The notes under the pieces: generated by a model
The model's input: the letters and a program-made list of their open reading frames with translations, nothing else
Database searches by the model: none
Told to the model about the DNA's origin: nothing
Translations under genes and position numbers: made by a program
Part shown: piece after piece, positions 48,701-56,000 of the stretch
Layout of the letters: each line of letters starts with the position of its first letter
How positions within the stretch are numbered: position 1 is the first letter of the stretch
NCBI RefSeq assembly: GCF_900113945.1
Contig: NZ_FORG01000002.1
Span: 124,001-188,000 of the forward strand
Length of the DNA stretch: 64,000 nucleotides
Direction of reading: 5' to 3'
DNA from: Xenorhabdus mauleonii
GTDB taxonomy: Bacteria; Pseudomonadota; Gammaproteobacteria; Enterobacterales; Enterobacteriaceae

Positions 48701-50013
48701 AATTCGCTACCGTGGCATTTGATACGTCAGTGTCTGATATTTTCCCAACGTTGGCCGCAGGGGCAACCTTAGTCCTGCGTCCGGCACATATCCGTGTACC
48801 GGATCAGACATTCGTGGATTATCTGATTCAGCAAAAAATAACCATCATCGATTTGCCAACCGCCTTCTGGCACCACTGGGTTCAGGAGATGAAAGCAGGC
48901 CGCACAGGTTTCAGCCCATACTTAACGACCATCATCGTCGGTGGCGAAAAAGCGGAGCTTCACCATTTGCTGGATTGGCAGTCTCTGCCAGAAACCCAAT
49001 CCTGTGGTTGGATTAACTCCTATGGCCCGACTGAAACGACCGTGATCGCCACCAATCTGATTTTGGATGACTATTCATCCCCAATCACAACGGCAATCCC
49101 GATTGGTCGTCCGAACGTCAATACCCAGATCTATATTCTGGATACCCACGGCCATCCTGCCCCTCTCGGCGTGATCGGAGAGATCCACATTGCCGGATTC
49201 GGTGTGGCCCGCGGTTATTTGAATCGCCCAGATTTAACGGCGGAGAAATTCATTGCAGATCCGTTCAGCACGCTACCCGATGCCCGCATGTATAAAACCG
49301 GCGATCTCGGATGCTGGTTGCCTGACGGGACGATTGAATATCTGGGGCGCAATGATTTTCAGGTCAAGATCCGCGGCTTCCGCATTGAGATGGGAGAAAT
49401 CGAAGCGCAATTGCTGGCCTGTGCCGATGTCAGGGAAACTCTGGTTGTGGCCCGTGAGGAAGATGACGGGGATAAACGACTGGTTGCCTATGTCATTCCA
49501 CAGCCCGGCACCACATTGGATGTCAACAGCCTGCGTGAACAACTCAGTAACCATCTGGCGGGATACATGATACCCAACGCCTTTGTCATGCTGGATGCAT
49601 TCCCATTGACTGCCAGTGGAAAAGTAGATCGCAAAGCTCTGCCTGCCCCTGATCGTACCGCGATTGCCAGCCATGAATATGCGGCTCCTGAAGGAGAGAT
49701 AGAGCAACAAATAGCCGTCATTCTCCAGACTTTGTTGAAATTAGAACAGGTAGGCCGTTATGACAGCTTCTTTGATTTGGGTGGCAACTCTCTGTCAATC
49801 ATTCAGTTAATGGCAAGACTGCGTGATGAATTCCATCTTGAAGTATCTATTCAGGACATTTTTGCTCATTCAACGCTTTTTGAACTCGCTGAACTTATTG
49901 CATCAAGACAAATTGAGACCTTTTTCGCACAAGAAGATATCGAGTTGCTGCAAAAAGAATTGGAAGACTTGTCCGAAGATGAGCTGCGTGCCCTGTTAAA
50001 TGGAGATAATTAA
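36727..50013 (+). CDS. paxB: PaxB: four-module NRPS (modules 2-5)
   Basis: About 4428 residues. The ATG at 36727 is preferred over 36712 because GGTGA lies 8 nt before it. After a short charged N-terminal docking segment come four C-A-T modules. Condensation motifs: HHIISDG (37261), HHMISDG (40513), HHIISDG (43819), HHLVCDH (47152). Adenylation YTSGSTG: 38707, 41959, 45301, 48583. Thiolation serines: 39916, 43249, 46483, 49789. Codes of modules 2, 3 and 5 read D-T-S-D-I-G-(T/S)-V-(T/I), taken as lysine-type because of the Asp at position 278. Module 4 reads D-A-W-F-I-G-A-T-F, a hydrophobic-type code. The module 5 condensation domain begins NIQDIYPLAPLQEG and is of the dual condensation/epimerisation class, predicting D-configuration for residue 4. 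The C-terminus (LSEDELRALLNGDN) is an acidic docking tail for PaxC. Confidence 0.93.
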   Translation: MNNNELSSLPLAERRRLLELAKSAKLARQTTQKTEITPREHDGGVPLSWAQQRLWFLAQLDPAAQTAYHMSAGLNLTGKLDLGALQAALDRIVARHEILRTTIVMVEDEAQQIVGDAACGFSLTTEDFSQLSSEEQQAAIEQTAYLEANQPFDFANGPLLRGRLLKLAEDKHILLLTQHHIISDGWSVAVLMQELSTLYHAFSQGQADPLPPLTIQYADYVLWQKKWLQGEALEKQINFWRDTLQNAPALLELPTDRPRPAKQSYAGGRVDLTLPAQLQAGLKDLSQRHGTTLFMTLLAGWATLLSRISGQDDIVIGTPVANRQQPALSSLIGFFVNTLALRVQLHDNPTVSELLAQVKQQALNAYAHQDLPFEQLVETLQPSRSLSHSPIFQVMLATNNTPGQRHFDLPGLTLEERPLIRESSYFDLTLTLDETENGLTGDLEYASDLFDHATIERMVTHLYTLLAAMVADDTQSVAELPLMEPQQREQLLVDFNGPTLAYPQDKLIHQLFEQQAESQPDAVALVYQDTQLSYAELNQRANQLAHSLIDFGIRPDDRIALCVDRSLDMIIGMLGILKAGAGYVPCDPEYPAERLAYQLSDSKPALMLTQQHLQAQLPKTDVPVWLLDGDSHQRVLAQQPTHNPDANLLGLQTHHLAYIIYTSGSTGLPKGVMLEHRNVVNFIHAQYQISHPQPADRILQFATMAFDTSVSDIFPTLSAGATLILRPAHIRVPDAEFVNFLEQQKITIIDIPTAFWHQWVQEMKAGRVGFSLHLRIIIVGGEKAEYRHLVDWQSLPVTQNCTWINTYGPTETTVTATNLILDSTEFASLNGAIPIGYPNTNYPIYILDTQGQLVPIGVSGEIHIGGDSVARGYLNREELTAERFVSDPFREQANSRMYKSGDLGRWLPNGTIEYLGRNDFQVKIRGFRIELGEIETQLAACEGVKDVVVVAREETGGDKRLVAYLIPQPGAVLSPAHLREQLSTYLMEHMIPSAFVMLEEFPLTGSGKIDRKALPEPDRSAIASREYEAPQGEIEQKLAEVWQSLLGLEQVGRHDNFFELGGHSLLTVQMASRVRHALNIKVDLQSLFTHPILSDLAQSLSAQALTTAEHSENLAEQPVILPASRQQVLPLSWPQQRLWFLAQLDSAAQTAYHISGGLRLTGKLNQSALQATLDRIIARHEILRTTIKVVDGIAQQIIADADCGFDLTVKDLSQLNDAEKQAAIDEAAQFESNHPFDFALDPLIRGQLLKLSDEEHVMLLTQHHMISDGWSLNILMYELTAIYQAFNQGQADPLPALKVQYADYALWQRQWLQGELLEKQVDFWRDALQGAPALLELPTDRVRPEVQSYRGDQVEFALSPELSQGLKALSQRHSSTLFMTLLAAWSILLSRISGQQDIVIGAPVANRQHSELEPLIGFFANTLAMRVKLEGNPTVAALLAQVKAHAQAAYIHQDLPFEQLVEALKPPRSLNHSPIFQVMLALDNTPVQQSLELADLVLDELPSTRQSTHFDLSLSMTDTANGLVGELEYASDLFERATVERFAGYLQTLLTAMVEDDSLTVENLPLLQPQQREQLLVEFNDTALNYQQNMLIHQLFEQQAERTPDATALIFGESQMSYAQLNRHANQLASYLIASGVRPDDRIAICVDRSLEMIIGMYGILKAGAGYIPLDPEYPAERLAYQLSDSKPALLLTQRHLQARLPGQNTPVLLLDDDSHRNAMAQQPTHNPDAHQMGLLPHHLAYIIYTSGSTGQPKGVMLEHHNVVNFIHAQQQTSKPQLGDRVLQFATVAFDTSVSDIFPTLASGATLVLRPPHIRIPDMEFVSFLREQKITIMDMPTAFWHHWVQEMMAGRSSFSPYLRTIIVGGEKAEYRHLMNWQSSPETHACRWINSYGPTEATVIATTLSLEALSLNNSAPDSDVSLNLEQIAPKKNIPIGYPLPNTAIYILDVHGQPVPLGVCGEIHIGGAGVSRGYLNRPEMTAEKFVADPFSNQPNARMYKTGDLGCWLPNGTIEYLGRNDFQVKIRGFRIELGEIEARLVQCHGVQEAIVLARETVLAHEIDSPQQKTAGEKRLVAYVIPKTGVELVPATLRQQLTQHLADYMIPSAFVTLDSFPLSPNGKIDRNALPEPDQSAAVTRDYEAPIGDMEMTLAEIWQTLLGLEKVGRSDHFFELGGHSLLAVQFAASVRQKLGLELPLQQLFAHPVLADLATALNDASVSAQTSISVADRNQPLPLSFAQQRLWFLAQLEPAASLAYHIPAVLSLKGQLDHSAFTATLNRLVARQESLRTRFVLVDEQPSQQIDAADTGFALTYQDFRSLDAATQQHRLAELVEQDMNTPFDFINGPLIRGQLLQLADDEHTLILTQHHIISDGWSVGVLIRELGEIYRSALEGQDDPLPPLPIQYADYAVWQRGWLQGEVLESQRDFWVNQLQDAPALLTLPTDYPRPAVQSYAGGQVAVNLDADLLASLKALCQREGTTLFMSLLAAWGIVLARISGQEDIVIGTPVANRPRNEFSDLIGFFVNTLPMRVKPEYDQTVTEVLAHVREQALAAYAHQDLPFEQLVETLQPERSLSYSPIFQVMLALDNTPVQDIELPGLSVSVIEQDYRSAHFDLTLSLSESVDGLHGMLEYASDLFEHATIERMVGYLRNVLTAMVHDADQTVAHLPILSASERQQVLFDFNATQADFPQDALIHQLFEAYAAQHPDAISLIYENQTMSYGELNQRANRLAHHLIALGVRPDDRVAICAERSPEMVVGLLAILKAGGAYVPIDPTYPAERLTYMLDDAAPVVLLTQTAWLETIVNAIPAAQPVFAETEPATSMPVLVLDACEELMESQPNHNPDSQALGLTSRHMAYIIYTSGSTGKPKGVMVEHRNVLRLIINSGFADIGPDDCVAHSSNISFDAATWEVWVSLVHGARLLLLPEKALLETAAFGQRLSSERVSALFLTTSLFNQYASLLAPVLSGLRYVIFGGEQADTRPVMHLRTDYPPQYLFNAYGPTEATTFATLYEVPLTRSNSGKIPIGRPIGNTQIYILDQKGQPVPLGVTGEMYIAGDGIARGYLNRPDLTEERFLVDPFSANQESRMYKTGDLARWLPDGNIEYVARNDFQVKIRGFRIELGEIESRLVECHGVRDAVVLAREDEPGNKRLVAYLVPEDGIELEPASLRQELSQHLTEYMLPSAFVTLDAFPLMPNGKLNRQALPAPDQAAIAMRSYEAPANEQEMALAEVWQALLGLEQVGRHDHFFELGGHSLMIVSLLERLRNQGWSIDIRTVFSTPVLAEMAQAMSISLSGTDSFITPPNLISDGCTAITPDMLPLVSLPQNEIDLISAVIPGGAANIQDIYPLAPLQEGILYHYLLETQGDTYLLRTQFAFDSRERLDAFLTALQQVIDRHDILRTSAYWQGLVQPVQIVHRHASLPVIEHTLSTEENAEAQLSHLTDSRAIRMDLTQAPLLAAHIAQDHESGHWLLSLLNHHLVCDHLSLELISNEVKTLLLGEDDSLPAPQPYRNFIAQTRSVAPEVHQAYFQQLLGDVDEPTLPFGLHDVQNSHQDEIQPNEIVEDILTLDSELANNLRDCARQQGMSVAVLFHVAWAQVLARCSGRDDVVFGTVLLGRLQGGAGASQALGMFINTLPIRVQLQARSVLQVVQETNQQLTELLNHEQAPLAVAQRCSGIQAPLPLFSSLLNFRHSPDDDTQSTLQAWEGIRVIGGEERSNYPLSLDVDSLTDGFSLVVQCYQQVNPARLNAYMEIVLKEIVAALQHAPEQSFETIEILPQSERTQLLQDFNDTGLEYPQNMLIHQMFEQQVSRTPDGIALVSGDTELSYAELNRRANQLAHSLIAFGIRPDNHVALCVERSLDMIVAMFGILKAGANYVPLDPEYPTDRLAYQLSDSKPVLLLTQHHIQERVPSEDIPVWLLDDDTFRGQVAQQPEHNPVPEQLGLEAHHLAYIIYTSGSTGQPKGVMIEHRNVVNFIHVQHQVSHPQAGDRILQFATVAFDTSVSDIFPTLAAGATLVLRPAHIRVPDQTFVDYLIQQKITIIDLPTAFWHHWVQEMKAGRTGFSPYLTTIIVGGEKAELHHLLDWQSLPETQSCGWINSYGPTETTVIATNLILDDYSSPITTAIPIGRPNVNTQIYILDTHGHPAPLGVIGEIHIAGFGVARGYLNRPDLTAEKFIADPFSTLPDARMYKTGDLGCWLPDGTIEYLGRNDFQVKIRGFRIEMGEIEAQLLACADVRETLVVAREEDDGDKRLVAYVIPQPGTTLDVNSLREQLSNHLAGYMIPNAFVMLDAFPLTASGKVDRKALPAPDRTAIASHEYAAPEGEIEQQIAVILQTLLKLEQVGRYDSFFDLGGNSLSIIQLMARLRDEFHLEVSIQDIFAHSTLFELAELIASRQIETFFAQEDIELLQKELEDLSEDELRALLNGDN

Positions 50014-50017
50014 TTAA

Positions 50018-53000
50018 ATGAGCAATAACGAACAAACTCTGCTTAAGTTAAGACAAGCAGTACTCCAGAAAAAGATTAAAGAACGCATCCAAAACAGTCA
50101 GGTGGCGGAAAAGAACCAGATTGTACCGAGAAGCGCCGATCAAAAGACATTGCCTTTATCCTGGGCGCAGCAGCGCCTCTGGTTTCTGGCACAGTTAGAT
50201 CCGGCAGCACAGACGGCATACCATATTCCCGGCGGCCTGCGACTGAAAGGCCATTTGGATCAGGATGCGTTGAAAGCGGCACTGGACAGGGTTGTTGCCC
50301 GCCATGAGATCTTGCGCACTACGATCGGCGTTGTGGAAGGCCAAGCCCAGCAGATCATTGGTGAACCCAGCTCAGGTTTCTCTTTGGCAATGGAAGATAT
50401 CAGCCACCTGCCGGTGGCTGATCAGCAAGCCGCCATCGGGGAAATATCCCGGCATGAAACTAACATGTCCTTCGATTTCACAAAAGGCCCCCTGATCAGG
50501 GGCCGGTTACTCCGGCTGGCAGAAGATGAGCATGTTTTGCTGTTAACTCAGCACCACATTATTTCTGATGGCTGGTCACTCAATGTGCTGATGAATGAAC
50601 TGGCAACCCTTTATCATGCATTCAGCGAAGGGCAGGATGATCCCCTGCCCCCCCTGACCCTCCAATATGCTGACTATGCCCTTTGGCAAAGGGCATGGTT
50701 ACAGGGTGAAATGCTGGAAAAACAAGTGGATTTCTGGCGCAACGCGCTACAGGGCGCCCCGGCACTGCTGGAGCTGCCCACGGACAGACCTCGCCCGGAA
50801 AAACAGAGTTACACCGGAGGGCGTGTTGATATCATTCTGCCACCGGAATTAAGTGCCGGATTGAGGGCTCTCAGCCAGCGTCACGGAACAACTTTATTTA
50901 TGACCCTGATGGCCGGCTGGGCAACATTGCTCTCCCGCCTCAGTGGCCAAAAAGATTTGGTTATCGGAACTCCCGTTGCCAATCGGCAACATCGGGAATT
51001 GGAGCCGTTGATCGGTTTCTTCGTCAATACGTTGGCACTTAGGGTTCAATTGGATGACAATCCAACAGTCAGTGGCTTGCTGGCGCAGATCAAAAGTCAC
51101 GCCCTGAAAGCCTATGCTCACCAAGATCTGCCATTCGAGCAACTGGTTGAAGCATTGAAACCTCCTCGCAGCCTCAGCTACAGCCCGATTTTCCAAGTGA
51201 TGATGTCAGTGGATAATACTCCGGGACAACAAGATATCGAATTGCCCGGTGCCACAATCAGTGAAATCAATGCCAGCGAAAACATTGCACAGTTTGATCT
51301 GTCTCTTTCCATGAATGACACCGAAGACGGTTTAGTGGGTGACTTGGAATATTCCAGTGATCTGTTTGATCGTACCAGCGTGGAGCGCATCGCCAGTTAC
51401 CTGCAAACCTTGCTGGCTGCAATGGTTACCAATGATTCACAGCGGGTGGAAGATTTGCCACTGTTGCAGGCAGCGCAACGCAGTCAGGTTTTGCTGGATT
51501 TCAATGAGACAGATTTCCTGTATTCCCAAGAGTTGTTGGCTCACCAACTGTTTGAACAGCAGGCAGAACAGACTCCTGATGCCATCGCACTGGCGTTTGG
51601 TGACAGCCAATTAAGTTATGCAGAGCTGAACCGGCATGCCAACCAATTGGCGCATCATCTGATCGCTTCTGGTGTACGCCCTGATGATCGCATCGCCATT
51701 TGCGCAGAGCGCAGTCCGGACATGATTATCGGCATGTACGCTATCCTCAAGGCCGGGGCTGGCTATATTCCACTTGATCCTGAATACCCTGCCGAGCGTC
51801 TGGCCTATCAATTATCCGACAGCAAGCCCACGTTATTGCTGACCCAGCAACATTTGCAATCCCGTTTATCCACTCAAGCGGTAAACATTTGGTTGCTTGA
51901 TGATGAAAATAATCGCAACCATGTGGCACAGCAACCGCACCATAACCCTGATGCCGATTTGCTGGGAATTAAACCGGAACATCTGGCTTATATTATTTAC
52001 ACCTCCGGTTCAACCGGCATGCCTAAAGGCGTCATGCTGGAACATCGCAATTTGGTGAATTTTATTCATGCCCAGCGCAAGACCAGTGAACCCAAGCCTG
52101 GGGATCGCATCCTGCAATTTGCCACTGTCGCATTTGATACGTCAGTGTCTGATATTTTCCCGACGCTGGCATCCGGTGCTACCTTGGTTCTGCGCCCACC
52201 CCACATCAGAATACCGGACATTACCTTTGTCAATTTTTTGCGTGAGCAAAAAATCAGCATCATGGATATGCCAACCGCTTTCTGGCATCACTGGGTACAG
52301 GAAATGATGGAAGGGCGCAGTGGTTTCAGCCCTTACCTGCATACCATCATTGTCGGGGGAGAAAAAGCAGAATACCGCCATTTAATGAATTGGCTGTCCA
52401 GCCCAGAGACGCAATCCTGCCGCTGGATCAACTCTTATGGCCCAACCGAAACGACGGTCATTGCCACCACATTGACCCTAAATCAATTGAATCGGAACGG
52501 CGAAGCCGATCCCGAATTCATGGGTTCAGTCCCGATTGGTTACCCATTGCCCAACACCCGCATTTATATTTTGGACACTCACGGGCAGCCTGTTCCCGTC
52601 GGCGTAACGGGCGAAATTCACATTGCCGGAGCCGGTGTTGCCCGCGGTTATCTGAATCGTCCCGATTTGACGGAAGAGAAGTTTATTTCTGATCCATTCA
52701 GCGAACGGCCGAATGCCCGCATGTATAAAACCGGGGATTTGGGGCGCTGGCTGCCAAATGGCATGATTGAGTACATGGGGCGCAATGACTTTCAGGTCAA
52801 AATACGTGGGTTCCGCATTGAATTGGGAGAAATCGAAACCCAGCTTGCTGCTTGTGAAGGTGTCAGTGATGCAGTGGTGATTGCCCGTGAAGAAGGCATG
52901 GGAGATAAGCGTTTGGTGGCTTATCTGATCCCGCAGGCCGGTGTCACGCTGAGTCCGTCTCATCTGCGTGAGCAACTGAGCAGCCGCTTGATGGAGCATA

Positions 53001-56000
53001 TGCTGCCCAGCGCGTTTGTCATGCTGGATGCTTTCCCGATGTCCGCCAATGGCAAGCTGGATCGCAAGGCATTGCCAGCTCCTGACCACACGTCGATCGT
53101 CAGCCGTGAATATGAAGCGCCACAAGGCGAAATCGAGCAGAAACTGGCGGCGGTCTGGCAATCTTTGCTCAATTTGGAACAAGTCGGGCGACAAGATAAT
53201 TTCTTTGAATTGGGTGGGCACTCGTTACTGGTAGTCAATTTAATTGAGCAGTTACGCCAGCATGGCCTTTCCCTTGATGTCAGTGCCGTTTTCTCTGCCC
53301 CGACGTTGGTCGCCATGAGCGCTCTCATCAGCCAAAATACTGGACAAGACAGCAGCCTGCCGGATGTTCCGCCCAATCTTATCCAACCAGAAAGTCAGGC
53401 CATTACTCCCGATATGCTGCCGTTGGTGGAAATGGCACAAAGCCAGATTGACCAGATCATTGAAAGCGTAACGGGTGGGATCCCGAATATCCAGGATATT
53501 TATCCGTTGGGGCCATTGCAGGAAGGCATTCTGTTCCATTACTTGCTGGAGCAAGAGAGCGATATTTATCTGGATAACCATCTGGTGGTCTTTGACAGCC
53601 GGACACGGTTGGACAATTTTTTACAGGCGCTCCAGCATGTCATTGACCGGCATGATATCTTGCGCAGCTCAGTGCACTGGAAAGAGTTGCCTGAACCAGT
53701 ACAGGTCGTCAATCGCCGCGCTCCCCTGCCGATCATTGAGCTTGCACTGTCAACAGATCCCTCAATGACAGAAAGCGCTGAAATGCAGTTGCGCCGCCTT
53801 GCTGATCCTTACGTAATCAGGCTGGATATTACCAAAGCTCCCCTAATGGCGGCTTATATTGCCCAAGATCCCGCTTCCGGTGAATGGCTGCTTTCCCTGC
53901 TCTACCATCATCTGGTTTGTGACCACATCTCACTGGAGATTATATTCAGTGAAATACAAACCTTGTTGCTGGGAGAAAGTCACAGCTTACCAACGCCATT
54001 GCCTTACCGTAACTTTATCGCCCAAATCAATAAAGTTCCGCTGGAATCCCACCAGAATTATTTCCAAGCATTGTTGGCGGATGTGGAAGAGCCCACCTTG
54101 CCTTTCGGGTTGCTTGATGTTCAGGGCAATAATCTGAATGAAATCGAGGAAGATGTTTTCACGCTGGATAGCGAGCTGGCCCATAATTTACGCGAATGCG
54201 CACGTCAGCTGGGCATGAGTTCGGCTGCATTGTTTCACGTGGCATGGGCACAGGTATTGGCGCGATGCAGCGGGAAAGGCGATGTGGTATTCGGCACAGT
54301 CCTGCTTGGGCGCTTGCAAGGTGGTGTCGGTGCTTCCGAAGTGCTTGGAATGTTCATCAATACCTTGCCTATCCGCGTAAGGCTACAGGCTCGTACTGTT
54401 AAGCAAGCCGTTCAGGAAACGTATCAGCAGTTAAGTGCCTTGCTGGAACATGAACAGGCACCATTGGCTATGGCCCAGCGTTGCAGCGGGATCCCGGCTT
54501 CATTGCCACTGTTCAACAGCCTGCTCAATTTCCGCCATAGCCCGCGTGCGGATGAAGATCTGGCGTCGCAGGCTTGGGAAGGCATTCGGGAACTGGATGG
54601 CGAAGAACGCAGTAACTATCCGCTATCGCTGGATGTTGATGACTTTGACGCCGGATTCTCCCTGACTGCCCAATGTAATCAGCAAATCAATCCAGCCCGC
54701 ATCAATGCCTACATGAATGCTGCGCTGGAAGGAATTGTGGCGGCACTGCAAAACTCGCCTGAACAATCAATTGAAACCATCGATATTTTGTCGCTGGCAG
54801 AGCGCAACCAGTTGCTGGAAACATTCAACATTACCGCCACAAGCTACCCACAAAATAGCTTAATCCACCAGTTGTTCGAGCAACAGGCAGAGCGTACCCC
54901 TGATGCCATCGCACTGATATCTGGCGAAAACCAGTTGAGCTATGCAGAGCTGAATCGCCATGCCAACCAGCTGGCCCATTATTTGATCGCTTCTGGTGTA
55001 CGCCCAGATGACCGCGTAGCCATTTGTGTTGATCGCAGTCCGGACATGATTATCGGCATGTACGCTATCCTCAAGGCGGGTGCAGGATACGTTCCTCTCG
55101 ATCCGGAATACCCTGTCGATCGTCTGGCCTATCAGCTTTCAGACAGCAAGCCTACCTTGTTGCTGACCCAGAAACACTTGCAATCGCGTCTGCCAGTTCA
55201 AGGCGTCAATGTCTGTTTGCTGGATGACAGTGCCCATCAGGAAAGTGTGGCGCAACAACCGGCATACAACCCCGATGCCAATAAGATGGGACTGCAATCG
55301 CATCATCTGGCCTATATCATTTACACGTCAGGATCTACCGGCCAGCCTAAAGGCGTCATGCTGGAACACCGGAATGTGGTGAATTTTATCCACGCCCAAC
55401 ACAAAACCAGTGAACCTCAGCCGGGTGATCGTATCCTGCAATTTGCCACCGTGGCATTTGATACCTCGGTATCCGATATCTTCCCAACGCTGGCATCGGG
55501 TGCAACTCTGGTTCTGCGTCCGGCTCATATCCGTGCACCGAATGCTGAGTTTGTCGCTTTGCTCAATGAGCAGAAAATCACCATCATGGATATGCCAACC
55601 GCTTTCTGGCACCAATGGGTACAAGAAATGATGGCAGGACGCAGTGGATTCGGTCAATTCCTGCATACCATCATTGTTGGGGGTGAAAAAGCTGAACTTC
55701 GGCATTTACTGAATTGGCAATCAATGCCAGAAACCCAATCCTGCCGTTGGATCAATTCCTATGGCCCGACGGAAACAACGGTTATTGCGACAACATTGAC
55801 GCTGGATAAGCACCATACATTGCCAATGGCAGATAACATCCCGATTGGATATCCCCTGCCCAATACGCGTATTTATATTCTGGATACACAGGGGAAACCG
55901 GTTCCTCTCGGCGTCAGCGGGGAAATTCACATTGGTGGTGCAGGCGTTGCCCGTGGCTACCTGAACCGTGACGATTTAACGGCAGAAAAATTTGTTGCTG

